A stretch of DNA of 64,000 bases from Nocardia sputorum (GCF_027924405.1 NZ_AP026978.1:6448001-6512000), one strand, 5' to 3'; positions 9,457 to 18,292 are shown, counted from the first letter of the stretch. Notes: generated from the letters alone by a model not told the origin. Numbers and translations are program-made.

Positions 9457-10141
9457 ACTCACCGATATCCACTCCGGCTACGGCCGCACCGAGGTGATCC
9501 ACGGCGTCTCGATCACGGTCCCGGACGACAGCGTGGTGGCCGTCATGGGACACAACGGCGCGGGGAAGACCACGCTGCTGCGCACCGCTGTCGGCCTGAT
9601 CGGCGCGAAGTCCGGCCGGATCGAGTTCGACGGCGAGGCCGTCACCAAACTGTCGCCGTCGCGGCGGGTACGCCGCGGGATCGCGTACGTGCCGCAGGGG
9701 CAGCAGAGTTTCCCGCAACTGACCACCGCGGAGAACATGCAGGTGGTCGCGGACGGCCGCAAACGCGGCAAGGCGCTGATCGACGAATCGCTCGACCTGT
9801 TCCCCGCGCTGCGCGAGCTGCTGACGCGCAAGGCGGGCCTGCTGTCCGGCGGGCAGCGCCAGCAACTGGCCATCGCGCGGGCGCTGATCACCGAGCCGAA
9901 ACTGCTCATCCTGGACGAGCCGACCGAGGGCATCCAGCCGTCGGTGGTCGCCGAGATCGAGCGCACCATCATCGATCTCACCCGCCGCGGCGGGCTGAGC
10001 GTGCTGCTGGTCGAACAGCACATCGGCTTCGCGTTGCAGGCGGCGCAGCGCTACTACGTGCTGCGGTCCGGCCGGGTAACCGCCACGGGCGCGGGTGGGG
10101 CCGGCGCCGAGAGCGACGTCCGCTCGGCGATGGCGATCTGA
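9449..10141 (+). CDS. urtE: Urea ABC transporter ATP-binding protein UrtE
   Basis: This is the second ATPase subunit, 230 residues long. It has Walker A GHNGAGKTT, a full LSGGQRQQ signature, Walker B LLILDEPTEGIQPS and the switch histidine in LLVEQHIGFAL. These features and its place after urtD identify UrtE. It overlaps urtD by eight bases and is followed eight bases later by a GntR regulator. AAAGGGG precedes ATG 9449. Confidence 0.93.
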   Translation: MLELTDIHSGYGRTEVIHGVSITVPDDSVVAVMGHNGAGKTTLLRTAVGLIGAKSGRIEFDGEAVTKLSPSRRVRRGIAYVPQGQQSFPQLTTAENMQVVADGRKRGKALIDESLDLFPALRELLTRKAGLLSGGQRQQLAIARALITEPKLLILDEPTEGIQPSVVAEIERTIIDLTRRGGLSVLLVEQHIGFALQAAQRYYVLRSGRVTATGAGGAGAESDVRSAMAI

Positions 10142-10149
10142 GCACCGCC

Positions 10150-10851
10150 GTGGCCCACCACAGGGGCCGGATCCCGTTGCGCGAGCAGGTGTACGACTCG
10201 TTGCGCCGGGATCTGGCCACCGGAGCCATCGTGCCGACCGAGCGGCTTCGGGAGGAGCGCCTCGCCGAGGCCTACGGGGTGTCGCGCACCCCGGTGCGGG
10301 AGGCGTTGGCCCGCTTACAAGCCGACGGCCTGGTCGAGCGTCTCGCCGACGGCCTGTATCCGTACCGGCCGAGGCTCGACGAACTCGATCACCTCTACGA
10401 GTTGCGCCTCGTCCTGGAAACCAGGGGCATGCGACGCGTGGGGCCGCCCGGCACGGCGCCTGCGCACGATCTGGATCTCGTGCGCGCGGAGCTCGACGCC
10501 TGGCGCGCACTGCGCGACGACCCACCGGAACCTGGACCCGCGCTGGTGGCCGCCGACGAGCGGTTCCACACCACCTTGCTGGCGGCCGCGGGCAACGCCG
10601 CACTCGCCGACGCGCTCACCGCCGTGCACGTCCGGGTGCGCCCGGTGCGCACGCTGGACGTGCCGACGCCGGAACGGATCGCCACGATGACCGCCGAGCA
10701 CATCGCGGTCGCCGAGCATCTGATGTCCGGCGCCGTGGATGCGGCGCTGGACACGCTCACCGCCCACGTCACCACCTCGCGCACGCACGTGCTGGCCCGT
10801 GCGGAGCACGCGCTGCGCCTGACCAAACTGGGCCGCGCCGTGCGGGATTGA
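10150..10851 (+). CDS. GntR-family (FadR/FCD) regulator downstream of urtE
   Basis: The 233-residue protein has an N-terminal winged HTH (residues about 10-75, with LREERLAEAYGVSRTPVREALARL) and an all-helical FCD ligand domain. Residues such as the histidines in ERFHTTLL and EHIAVAEHL are in positions that bind metal or an organic acid in this subfamily. It starts at GTG 10150, eight bases after urtE, so it is probably in the same transcript. It may control the transporter or urea catabolism. The ligand is unknown. Confidence 0.85.
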   Translation: MAHHRGRIPLREQVYDSLRRDLATGAIVPTERLREERLAEAYGVSRTPVREALARLQADGLVERLADGLYPYRPRLDELDHLYELRLVLETRGMRRVGPPGTAPAHDLDLVRAELDAWRALRDDPPEPGPALVAADERFHTTLLAAAGNAALADALTAVHVRVRPVRTLDVPTPERIATMTAEHIAVAEHLMSGAVDAALDTLTAHVTTSRTHVLARAEHALRLTKLGRAVRD

Positions 10852-10855
10852 CCGC

Positions 10856-11728
10856 TCAGCAGCTCTGTTGGAAGGGGAAGCACTGGGTGGGCCGGTACGC
10901 GGGCGGCGACGGCGTCGGGCTCGTCGTGCCGGTCGCGGGGATCGGCTGCGCGGAGTCGTGCGCGAGCGCGGTGGCGATCACGCCGAGCACGAACAGGACG
11001 CCGACCACGGCGATGACGACGACGGACCACCCGGCATACGCCTGGCTCTTCGTCGCGACGCCGGGCGTCGGCTCGACTCGAGGCTTCGGTGTGCGCGCGA
11101 TGGTGGTGACCGGCTCCGGCGCGTGCTCCTCGAAACCCGCTTCCAGGAGTTCCGCGCGGGACGGGGCGAGTTCCGCCAGACCGAGCGCGCCGCACGCGCC
11201 GATCACCCGGTCGGCGGTCCAGTCCCGCGGTCCCGCGGAGAACCCCTCCAGGTAGATACGCAGTTCCGTCGCGTCGGTGACGTTCCCGACGACCACGTCC
11301 AACCCCGGGCGCAGATTCGTGCGCGCCGGGCGCACCACGGCTCCGCGGAACGGGACGAGCACCACCGCGCCGCTGATGTGCCCTGGATCCTGCAGCGCCC
11401 GCTCGAGCATGCGCTTGACCGCGTACATCCCGTGCTCCACGCGCTCGGCGGGGCTCCCGGACTCCGGGTCGTCCAATTCCACCGGCGCGTCGCTGATCTT
11501 CCACGGCCCATCGGCCGGTGTGCTCAGAATGCCGCTCTGCCTGCGCTGGAATCCATGCACTTCCAGCACGGTCAGGCCACGCGGGGTCCACACCACCGCG
11601 TCGACGCGCCGATTGTCCGCCTCGATATCGACCACGGCGAGGCCGGTCGTCGGATACGACCGCAGGCACGCGACGAATTCCCGCTCGGCGCCGGAAAGCT
11701 CCGCTCCGGGCCTGATCCTCACCAGCAT
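10856..11728 (-). CDS. Membrane-anchored protein with NERD-like N-terminal domain
   Basis: The first 160 residues resemble the nuclease-related (NERD) domain: a conserved aspartate in NRRVDAVVWTPRGLTVLEVHGF followed by E-V-H, where active restriction-like folds have E-x-K. A proline-rich linker leads to one membrane segment near residues 232-252. A short serine/threonine/proline tail outside the membrane carries two cysteines at its end. This places the NERD-like part in the cytoplasm. AGGGGAT precedes ATG 11728. The family's function is unknown, and the lysine-to-histidine change makes nuclease activity uncertain. Confidence 0.65.
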   Translation of the reverse strand: MLVRIRPGAELSGAEREFVACLRSYPTTGLAVVDIEADNRRVDAVVWTPRGLTVLEVHGFQRRQSGILSTPADGPWKISDAPVELDDPESGSPAERVEHGMYAVKRMLERALQDPGHISGAVVLVPFRGAVVRPARTNLRPGLDVVVGNVTDATELRIYLEGFSAGPRDWTADRVIGACGALGLAELAPSRAELLEAGFEEHAPEPVTTIARTPKPRVEPTPGVATKSQAYAGWSVVVIAVVGVLFVLGVIATALAHDSAQPIPATGTTSPTPSPPAYRPTQCFPFQQSC

Positions 11729-11923
11729 CTAATCCCCTGCCGACCTGTTGTCCACACCTGACGCCACGGTGACCAGCACCGGTACTGATGATGACGGGGT
11801 ACCCCGCCGAAAACCACTCCGAAAGCAAAAGAATGGTGGCGCGCTGCACGGGATACTGCCAAGTAGGCTCTCTCTCGGTCGGCACCGACGCCGGCCACAG
11901 ACCACGCGGAGGTGGCAACCGGC

Positions 11924-12469
11924 ATGGTTTCAGCGCTGCAACCACGCATCTCACCCGGACGGCTCCGGGAACTCGGCCCGCTCAACTGGGTTGTCTGGCA
12001 GGTGCTTTCCCGCGCCGCGGGCACCGGCGACGCCCATTTGTTCAGCACGCTCGGCCGTACCGGGGGACTGTTCCGCGGCTGGCTGCACTATTCGGGCAAA
12101 CTCATGCCGGGCGGGCGGCTGCCCCGCCACGAGTCGGAACTGGTCATCCTCCGGGTCGCGCATCTGCGCGGCTGCGACTACGAGATGGACCATCACATCC
12201 GGCTCGGCCGGCGCGCCGGGGTGACGAGCGAGATCCTGGAGCGGCTGCGCGAGGGCCCGGCGGCGGCAGGCTGGTCGGACAAGCATCGGGCGCTGCTGGC
12301 CGCCGTGGACCAACTTGTCGAGACGCGCGACCTCGACGACGACACCTGGGCCGAGCTGGCGAAGCACTACGACGAGCGCAGCCTGATCGAAATCGTGCTG
12401 CTCATCAACCAATACGACGGCCTGGCCACGACCATCACCGCCCTGCGCATCCAGCGCGACGGCGTCTAG
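11924..12469 (+). CDS. Carboxymuconolactone decarboxylase-family protein
   Basis: The 181-residue helical protein contains the CMD/AhpD core around residues 60-115. The motif RGCDYEMDHHIRLGRRAG keeps one cysteine and the downstream histidine but lacks the CxxC pair of AhpD peroxidases. It is therefore more like the decarboxylase or single-cysteine branch. ATG 11924 is preceded by GGAGGTG ten bases upstream, so it is preferred over the in-frame GTG at 11912. It converges on a TetR gene, and the two stop codons share the palindrome CTAG. The substrate is unknown. Confidence 0.78.
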   Translation: MVSALQPRISPGRLRELGPLNWVVWQVLSRAAGTGDAHLFSTLGRTGGLFRGWLHYSGKLMPGGRLPRHESELVILRVAHLRGCDYEMDHHIRLGRRAGVTSEILERLREGPAAAGWSDKHRALLAAVDQLVETRDLDDDTWAELAKHYDERSLIEIVLLINQYDGLATTITALRIQRDGV

Positions 12470-13242
12470 CGGTCGGCGGACGGCCCCTCGATGCGGCGCG
12501 CCAAACCGTCCAGCACCAGCGTCAAGCCGAACTCGTAGGCGTGCTCGGCGCTGTAGGCGGCGTCGTGCGCCTGGCCCGCCGCAGCGCCGACGCGCGCGGC
12601 CAGCGGGTAGCGCTCCGCGTCGAAGACCCGCGCGAGAACCGGCGCGGCCCGTTCCCACCACTGCCCGTCGGACATGGCGCTGTCGGCCGCCGCACGCGCG
12701 CTGTCGATGGCGATGCGGGCGACGGAGGTGACGAAGCCGAGCACGAACGTCAGTGCGGCGTCCATGGCGACGTCATCGAGGCCGAGTCCCGCGAACGCGG
12801 CCAGCTCGTGGTCGTATTTGGCGGCGAGACCGGGTCCGAGCGGCGGCCGGGTGGTCGGCAGATACGCCACCCACGGATGCCGGGCCAGCATGGCGCGGTT
12901 CTCGGCCGCGATCCGGGTGACCCGCTCGCGCCAGGACAGGCCGGTGAGGTTTCCGCGCTCCATCTGCGCGTACACCGTGTCCAGCATCAGATCGATCAGC
13001 TCGGCCTTGCCCGGCACATACGTGTAGGTGGCCATGGGGGTCAGGCCGAGCCGGTTGGCGACCGCGCGGATCGTGAGCGCTCCGATGCCGTCCGCGTCGG
13101 CGATCTCGATCGCGGCGGCCACGACCGCCTCGACGCTGCTGCGCTGTTTCGGGCCCCGGCCCGACTCGGCCGGCACACGCCATAGCAACTCCAGCGTGCG
13201 CACCGGGTCGCCCGCACCGCTGCGTTCCTTCGGCTGTCCCAT
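12466..13242 (-). CDS. TetR-family regulator (TetR_C class)
   Basis: The 258-residue protein has an HTH around residues 40-85 (LTIRAVANRLGLTPMATYTYVPGKAELIDLML) and a long alpha-helical C-terminal domain of the kind found in actinobacterial TetR_C_1 proteins. The start is ATG 13242 because GGAGGAGG lies just upstream; an upstream ATG at 13257 would overlap that site. It is divergent from a VOC-family gene, with two overlapping palindromes in the shared 122-base spacer, so it very probably represses both genes. Confidence 0.85.
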   Translation of the reverse strand: MGQPKERSGAGDPVRTLELLWRVPAESGRGPKQRSSVEAVVAAAIEIADADGIGALTIRAVANRLGLTPMATYTYVPGKAELIDLMLDTVYAQMERGNLTGLSWRERVTRIAAENRAMLARHPWVAYLPTTRPPLGPGLAAKYDHELAAFAGLGLDDVAMDAALTFVLGFVTSVARIAIDSARAAADSAMSDGQWWERAAPVLARVFDAERYPLAARVGAAAGQAHDAAYSAEHAYEFGLTLVLDGLARRIEGPSADR

Positions 13243-13325
13243 TGCCGCCTCCTCCATTGCCGCGCCGCACCGATGGTATCGATGTGACGCAGCTCATAGT
13301 GACTCCCACCCGCTTTTCCTCTACA

Positions 13326-13346
13326 AAGTACAATGTACTTAGTACA
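13326..13346. promoter_or_regulatory. Two overlapping palindromic operators, TetR/VOC intergenic region
   Basis: AAGTACA-A-TGTACTT (13326-13340) and TGTACT-T-AGTACA (13334-13346) are both perfect and share the same GTACTT core. They lie between the divergent starts at 13242 and 13365, about 20-40 bases before the VOC gene. Tandem overlapping sites suggest two repressor dimers or a sliding operator. The TetR protein at 12466-13242 is the obvious ligand (inference). Confidence 0.7.
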
Positions 13347-13364
13347 GCTTACCGAGGAGGGCCT

Positions 13365-13742
13365 ATGAACATCACCGCTTCCGCCATCTCGCTCAACGTC
13401 CCCGATCCGGCCGCCTCGGCGAAGTTCCTCATCGACCACCTCGGCTTCGAGGAGAAGATGTCGGCCGACGGATTCGTCTCGCTGGATCGCGCCGACGCCG
13501 GCCTGAACGTGATCTACCTGCGCACTGGACTGGCGAGTTTCAAACCGAAGAGCGCGGCGGGCAGCGCGGGCGAAGGCCTGCTCGTCGTCTTCGTCGTCGA
13601 CGACATCGATGCCGAGTACGCCCGGTTGCAAGGCGAGGGAGTGCCGATCGTGACGCCCATCGAGACCGAGGAATGGGGCGAGCGGTACTTCCAGATGAGC
13701 GACCCGAACGGGATCGTCATCCAGTTGGTGCAGTGGGTGTGA
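13365..13742 (+). CDS. VOC-family (glyoxalase/bleomycin-resistance fold) protein
   Basis: The 125-residue protein has two beta-alpha-beta-beta-beta repeats typical of one vicinal-oxygen-chelate domain. It starts with ITASAISLNVPDPAASAKFL and ends with the metal-site-like block YFQMSDPNGIVIQLVQW. A strong GAGGAGG ribosome binding site supports ATG 13365. Proteins of this size bind or modify hydrophobic toxins or antibiotics; this one's substrate is unknown. It is divergent from, and probably controlled by, the TetR regulator. Confidence 0.82.
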   Translation: MNITASAISLNVPDPAASAKFLIDHLGFEEKMSADGFVSLDRADAGLNVIYLRTGLASFKPKSAAGSAGEGLLVVFVVDDIDAEYARLQGEGVPIVTPIETEEWGERYFQMSDPNGIVIQLVQWV

Positions 13743-13913
13743 GCTGTGTTCGATCGGCCGCGACTGCGTCGCGGCGTGTTCGCATGCTCGATCTCGCTTC
13801 GCTCGAAAGACGTAGTCGAGCTGGGCTGAGCACGTATCCGGCCGAACTCGGGACGCACAGCACGCGCAGACAGCAGTCGGGCGGCGATCGGCGCCCTCGG
13901 TTGGCACTACCTG

Positions 13914-13959
13914 CGATGGGCCAGGCGTGGGCAACGAAGTCACCACACCTGGCCCATCG
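13914..13959. terminator. Long-stem hairpin between convergent VOC and qorB-like genes
   Basis: Twelve bases (CGATGGGCCAGG, 13914-13925) pair perfectly with 13948-13959; after one mismatch four more pairs extend the stem inward. It begins 31 bases past the stop of the minus-strand qorB-like gene, so it most likely terminates that gene. The VOC stop is 170 bases away. The rest of 13743-13913 holds nothing recognisable. Confidence 0.6.
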
Positions 13960-13989
13960 TCCTTTGGCAGGAGAAGCCACCGGAGGGGT

Positions 13990-14838
13990 TCAGGCGAGCG
14001 CCGCGCGGAAGACCTCGACCGCCGGGGTGGCCGGTCGCCCGAGGAGTTTCTCCAGGTCACCGGAGCGCACATCGAGGATGCCGGTGGCGATGCCCGCGTC
14101 GGCGTCGGCGAGCGCCTTCGCGTAGACGTCGGGCAGGCCGGCCTGGCTCAGCACGGCGGCATAGTCCGCTTCGGGCAAGTTCTCGTAGCGCACCGGCTTG
14201 CCCGACGCCTCCGAAATCGCCTGTGCCAGCTCGGCATAAGTGAGCCGCTCGCCGCCACCGAGTTCGTACACCCGGCCCGCGTGACCATCGGTGGTGAGCA
14301 CACGGGCGGCCGCTTCGGCGTAGTCGGCGCGCGCCGCGCCCGCCACGCGCCCCTCACCGGCAGCTCCGTGCAACACCCCCGACTCCACCGCGTGCGCGAG
14401 GCCGCCCACGTAGTTCTCCCAGTACCAGCCGTTGCGCAGCAAGACGTGCGGCACGGACGATTCGGCGAGCACCGCCTCGGTGCCCCGGTGTTCCTGGGCG
14501 AGGATCAGCGGGTTGTCGGCCGCGTTCGGAATGCTGGTGTAGGCGAGCAGTCGCACGCCCGCACGTTCGGCCGCGCGAATCACATTGGCGTGCTGGGCCA
14601 CGCGCGCGCCGAACTCGTTGCCTGAGATCAGCAGCACCCGGTCGACGCCGTCGAGGGCACGCTCCAGCGCGGCCGAGTCGTCGTAGGCGGCCTGCCGGAC
14701 GTCGACGCCGCGTTCGGCCAGATCGGCCACTTTCCGGGGATCACGCACGATCGCGACGGGCGTCGACCCCGCGCGCAACAACTCCTCCACTACGAGTCGG
14801 CCCAGCTGGCCGCTGGCTCCGGTGACGGCGACGGTCAT
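13990..14838 (-). CDS. NmrA-family NAD(P)H:quinone oxidoreductase, QorB-like
   Basis: The 282-residue NAD(P)-binding protein starts with VAVTGASGQLGRLVVEELL, a Rossmann nucleotide site. It matches QorB (YtfG) along its length: LLAYTSI, LRNGWYWENYVG, AARADYAEAAARVL and VYELGGGERLTYAEL occur in the same order. QorB reduces quinones with two electrons, protecting against redox cycling. ATG 14838 has GGAGG upstream and is preferred over an in-frame start at 14865. It is divergent from a HxlR regulator, reproducing the qorB/qorR pairing known from other bacteria. Confidence 0.86.
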   Translation of the reverse strand: MTVAVTGASGQLGRLVVEELLRAGSTPVAIVRDPRKVADLAERGVDVRQAAYDDSAALERALDGVDRVLLISGNEFGARVAQHANVIRAAERAGVRLLAYTSIPNAADNPLILAQEHRGTEAVLAESSVPHVLLRNGWYWENYVGGLAHAVESGVLHGAAGEGRVAGAARADYAEAAARVLTTDGHAGRVYELGGGERLTYAELAQAISEASGKPVRYENLPEADYAAVLSQAGLPDVYAKALADADAGIATGILDVRSGDLEKLLGRPATPAVEVFRAALA

Positions 14839-14860
14839 GACTGCCTCCCAAGGTACGATT

Positions 14861-14893
14861 TGCATAGTACTAACTATTCGTAAGCACTATGCA
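14861..14893. promoter_or_regulatory. Inverted-repeat operator of the HxlR/QorB divergent promoter
   Basis: TGCATAGT (14861-14868) and ACTATGCA (14886-14893) form perfect 8-base arms. A second inverted repeat, ATAGT-N4-ACTAT (14864-14877), shares the left arm. The motif lies between the start of the qorB-like gene and the HxlR regulator, the expected site for a QorR-type repressor. Confidence 0.6.
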
Positions 14894-14924
14894 TTACGCC
14901 GCCACTGCGGTCAAGTTCGCTACC

Positions 14925-15332
14925 ATGACGGTCATGACCACCCAGCGCACCGTCTCGGCCGAGGCCGACGACCCCACGCTGGAAGCCGACGTCTTCGCGC
15001 GCAACTGCACCTCACGGCCGGTCCTGCAGAATGTCGCCAGCCGCTGGGGCACCTTGGCCCTGGTCGCGCTGCGCGAAGGCCCGTATCGGTTCAGCGCCCT
15101 GCGCAGGCGGGTCGACGGCGTGAGCGAGCGCATGCTGTCGCAGACCCTGCAAGCACTGGAACGTGACGGTATGGTGCATCGCGAGGTGCAGGAGACGATC
15201 CCACCGCGCGTGGAATACACCCTCACGGAACTGGGCGCCGAGGTGGCCGCACACCTGGAGGCACTGATCCAGGTGCTGGAAACCAACATGCCCCGCGTGC
15301 GAGCGGCCCAGGCGGCCTACCACCGCGACTGA
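14925..15332 (+). CDS. HxlR-family redox-responsive regulator (QorR-like)
   Basis: The 135-residue winged-helix protein has the HxlR core: a single cysteine in ARNCTSRPVLQNVASRWG, then RFSALRRRVDGVSERMLSQTLQALERDGMVHR, and a wing with VEYTLTELG. The lone N-terminal cysteine is the redox sensor in QorR-type relatives. The start is uncertain: ATG 14925 is used, and 14934 or 14889 are possible. No good ribosome binding site is visible, so the mRNA may be leaderless. The divergent quinone reductase gene is the likely target. Confidence 0.82.
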   Translation: MTVMTTQRTVSAEADDPTLEADVFARNCTSRPVLQNVASRWGTLALVALREGPYRFSALRRRVDGVSERMLSQTLQALERDGMVHREVQETIPPRVEYTLTELGAEVAAHLEALIQVLETNMPRVRAAQAAYHRD

Positions 15333-15364
15333 CCGGCCGCGACGGGGAAGAGACCCGTCACGCG

Positions 15365-15808
15365 ATGGGTTACACGGGCATGGAACTCGCCGCCGCAGTT
15401 GATTTCGCCCGCGATCACCGCAGGTCCGTACTCACTACGATCCGCCGTAACGGACGCCCGCAATTGTCCAACGTGCTGCATGTCGTCGGCGACGACGGCC
15501 GCATCCGCATCTCGATCACCGCCGACCGCGCGAAGTATCACAACCTCGTCCGCGACCCTTGGGCGGCGCTGCATGTGACCCGTGAGGACTTCTTCGCCTA
15601 TGCCGTGCTCGAAGGCCCGGTGGAACTCACCCCCGTCGCCGCCGCGCCCGACGATCCCACCGTCGACGCGCTCGTCGACTACTACCGCACCGCGAACGGC
15701 GAGCATCCGGACTGGGACGAGTACCGCGACGCGATGGTGGCCGATCGCCGCGCCCTGGTGCTGTTCACGCCGACGCACGCCTACGGGATGCTTCCGGCCG
15801 CCGGTTAG
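15365..15808 (+). CDS. PPOX-class F420-dependent oxidoreductase
   Basis: The 147-residue split-barrel protein has the pattern of actinobacterial F420/FMN-binding enzymes: VLTTIRRNGRPQLSNVLHVV, then RISITADRAKYHNLVRDPWAALHVT with basic residues that hold the cofactor phosphate. Such enzymes reduce a range of enones and quinones with F420H2. ATG 15365 is the longest start and ATG 15380 an alternative. The nearby redox genes (quinone reductase, HxlR) fit a redox-stress context. The substrate is unknown. Confidence 0.8.
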   Translation: MGYTGMELAAAVDFARDHRRSVLTTIRRNGRPQLSNVLHVVGDDGRIRISITADRAKYHNLVRDPWAALHVTREDFFAYAVLEGPVELTPVAAAPDDPTVDALVDYYRTANGEHPDWDEYRDAMVADRRALVLFTPTHAYGMLPAAG

Positions 15809-15922
15809 CCGAATGGATTCCGCACCGCCCCTTCCGAGTCTTCCGAGGTCCGCGATCGGGCAGTGGTCGGCGACGGCGGAATCGGCGTCGGAGGCGCCTA
15901 CGGCGAGTCGACCCGGCGCGGA

Positions 15923-16630
15923 TCAGCGCGACATCAGATCGGAGACCGTGACGAATTGGTAACCGGCGGCGCGTAATTCGGCGACAATGCGGGGAATGGC
16001 GGCGATCGACGGCTCGGCGTTCCCGTGCATGACGTGCAGCAGGACGATCGAGCCAGGACGGACCTTGCCGAGGGTCTCGGCGACGATGTCGTCCGCCGTG
16101 GCGCCCGCCTTGCCCGAATCGGGCTCCACGTCCCACGTCACGGTGACCCGGTCGTGCTCGGCCAGGTAGTGCGGCAGCACCCACAACTTCTTGCCGTAAG
16201 GCGGGCGGAACGTGATGGGGCCGACGTAGCCGGTCCGCATGATCTCGGCGTCGGTGCGCTCCACCTCGTCACGAACCGTAGCGGGCGTGACGAAGACCAT
16301 CCGGCGATGCGAATAGGTGTGGTTGCCGATCTCGTGGCCCGCCGCGGCGATCGCCCTGCCGTACTCCGGGTGCGCGGCGAGATCGCGCCCGTTCAGGTAG
16401 AAGGTGGCCGGAACCTGCGCCTCGGCGAGCACTCGCAGCACTTCGGGGGCCCGGTCGGACGGTCCGTCGTCCAAGGTCAGCGCGACCACCCTGGCGTCGG
16501 TGTCCACCCTGCTCACGACGTGACCGGCCAGCTGGAAGGTGCGCGCCTTCGTCAGGTAGAAGGTGCCCGTCCCCAGCAGCACCACCACGACGAGCACCGG
16601 CACACTTCCGATCAGCCACCTGCGAAACAT
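15923..16630 (-). CDS. Membrane-anchored polysaccharide deacetylase (NodB domain)
   Basis: The 235-residue protein has one N-terminal membrane segment (residues about 7-27) followed by a carbohydrate esterase family 4 domain outside the cell. Visible motifs are MT1 TLDDGP with the catalytic aspartate pair, MT2 HEIGNHTYSH with the two metal-binding histidines, and MT3 RPPYG. The MT4/MT5 region is WDVEPDSG and IVLLHVMHG. It probably removes acetyl groups from peptidoglycan or another cell-wall glycan. The 114 bases before its stop contain no recognisable feature. Confidence 0.88.
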   Translation of the reverse strand: MFRRWLIGSVPVLVVVVLLGTGTFYLTKARTFQLAGHVVSRVDTDARVVALTLDDGPSDRAPEVLRVLAEAQVPATFYLNGRDLAAHPEYGRAIAAAGHEIGNHTYSHRRMVFVTPATVRDEVERTDAEIMRTGYVGPITFRPPYGKKLWVLPHYLAEHDRVTVTWDVEPDSGKAGATADDIVAETLGKVRPGSIVLLHVMHGNAEPSIAAIPRIVAELRAAGYQFVTVSDLMSR

Positions 16631-16710
16631 GCACGCTGTATAGCAGACCGCCGACGCCCGCGCCGACCGCCGACTTCCCTACCGGTGCGGAAACTCTTGC
16701 CGGACAGACG

Positions 16711-16745
16711 AAAAGGGCGCGCGATCAGCGACCGCACGCCCTTTC
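16711..16745 (-). terminator. Intrinsic terminator of lpd
   Basis: AAAGGGCG (16712-16719) pairs with CGCCCTTT (16737-16744). Read on the minus strand the hairpin begins 13 bases after the lpd stop and ends in a short T run, so it is a conventional rho-independent terminator. Confidence 0.7.
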
Positions 16746-16757
16746 TCCGCGACCGGA

Positions 16758-18161
16758 TCAGAAGTTGATCATGTGGCCGGCCAGGCCGTGGAAGGCTTCC
16801 TGGAGGGCCTCGCTGAGCGTCGGGTGGGTGTGCACGTTGCGGGTCAGCTCGTTGACCGTCAGATCCCACTTCTGCGCGAGGGTGAGCTCGGGCAGCAGCT
16901 CGGAGACGTCCGGGCCGATGAGGTGCCCGCCGATCAGTTCGCCGTACCTGGCGTCGGCGATCAGCTTGACGAAACCGGTCGGGTCGCCGAGACCGTGCGC
17001 CTTGCCGTTGGCGGTGAACGGGAAGGTCGCGACCTTCACGTCGTAGCCCTCGTCGCGGGCCTGCTGCTCGGTCAGGCCGAAGCTGGCGACCTGCGGCTGG
17101 CAGAAGGTGGCGCGCGGCATCATCCGGTAGTCGCCGAGGGTGACGGTCTCCGCACCCGCGATGGTCTCGGCCGCCACCACGCCCTGCGCCTCGGCGACGT
17201 GCGCGAGCTGCAGCTTGCCGGTGACGTCGCCGATCGCGTAGATGTGCGGCACGTTGGTGCGCATGTAGTCGTCGATCCCGATCGCGCCGCGGTCGGTGAC
17301 CACCACGCCGGTGGTCTCCAGGCCGTAGCCGTCGACGCGCGGGGCGAAGCCGACGGCCTGCAGCACCTTGTCGACGGTGACGGTCTCGATCGAGCCGGAC
17401 TTGTTGTCCTTGATCGCGACGGTGACCTTGGCGCCGTCGTCCTCGATGGACTGCACGGCCGCACCGGTGGTGATGGTGATGCCGAGCTTCTTGTACTGCT
17501 TGGTGATCTCCTTGGAGACGTCCGCGTCCTCGTTCGGCAGCGCGCGATCGAGGAACTCGACGATGCGCACGTCGACGCCGTAGTTCTTCAGGACGTAACC
17601 GAACTCCATGCCGATCGCGCCCGCGCCGACGATGAGGATGGAGCCCGGCAGGTCACGGGTGAGGATCTGCTCCTCGTAGGTGACCACGTTGGCGCTGAGC
17701 CGGGTGCCGGGCAGCAACTTGGTGACAGTGCCCGCCGCGATGATCGCGTTGTCGAACGTGATCGACTCGGTGCCGCCCTTGCCGAGCTCGACCGAGAGCG
17801 AGTTCGGGCCGGTGAAGGTGCCCTTGCCGTCGAACTCGTCGATCTTGTTCTTCTTCATCAGGAAGTGGACGCCCTTGACCCGGCCGTCGGCGACCTTGCG
17901 GCTGCGGTCGAAGGCGACCCCGAAGTCGAAGTTCACCTCACCGGAGATGCCGAAGGTCTTCGCCTCCTTGGTGAAGATGTGGGCGAGCTCGGCGTTGCGC
18001 AGCAGCGCCTTGGACGGGATGCAGCCCACGTTCAGGCACACACCACCCCAGTATTTCTGCTCGACGATCGCTGTTCGCAAGCCGAGTTGAGCGGCGCGGA
18101 TCGCGGCGACGTATCCGCCGGGACCAGCACCGAGAACGACGACATCGTAGTGGGAAGTCAC
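16758..18161 (-). CDS. lpd: Dihydrolipoyl dehydrogenase (E3)
   Basis: This flavoprotein reoxidises dihydrolipoamide in pyruvate dehydrogenase and other 2-oxoacid dehydrogenase complexes. The 467-residue length is standard. Motifs are the FAD site [16 protein letters not shown], the redox disulfide in [13 protein letters not shown] (Cys42 and Cys47), the NAD site [11 protein letters not shown], the second FAD block YAIGDVTG and the C-terminal His-Glu pair in [13 protein letters not shown]. It starts at GTG 18161. In mycobacteria the homolog (LpdC) also serves peroxynitrite reductase. It stands alone here with its own terminator. Confidence 0.95.
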   Translation of the reverse strand: MTSHYDVVVLGAGPGGYVAAIRAAQLGLRTAIVEQKYWGGVCLNVGCIPSKALLRNAELAHIFTKEAKTFGISGEVNFDFGVAFDRSRKVADGRVKGVHFLMKKNKIDEFDGKGTFTGPNSLSVELGKGGTESITFDNAIIAAGTVTKLLPGTRLSANVVTYEEQILTRDLPGSILIVGAGAIGMEFGYVLKNYGVDVRIVEFLDRALPNEDADVSKEITKQYKKLGITITTGAAVQSIEDDGAKVTVAIKDNKSGSIETVTVDKVLQAVGFAPRVDGYGLETTGVVVTDRGAIGIDDYMRTNVPHIYAIGDVTGKLQLAHVAEAQGVVAAETIAGAETVTLGDYRMMPRATFCQPQVASFGLTEQQARDEGYDVKVATFPFTANGKAHGLGDPTGFVKLIADARYGELIGGHLIGPDVSELLPELTLAQKWDLTVNELTRNVHTHPTLSEALQEAFHGLAGHMINF

Positions 18162-18242
18162 GCCCCGAGCCTAACTCCGCGATGCAACCCGCACGCACCC
18201 GTACCCCACAACTGTGCGGCGTGGTTCACACCGATCGCGGAA

Positions 18243-18260
18243 CTTCCCCCGATCGGGAAG
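18243..18260. promoter_or_regulatory. Inverted repeat upstream of the AraC regulator
   Basis: CTTCCC and GGGAAG form perfect 6-base arms around six bases, 33 bases before GTG 18293 and within the spacer shared with lpd. It may be an autoregulatory operator or a short promoter-proximal hairpin. Confidence 0.35.
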
Positions 18261-18292
18261 AACGCGCCGGTCGCGCGGCGTTAGCATGCCGC

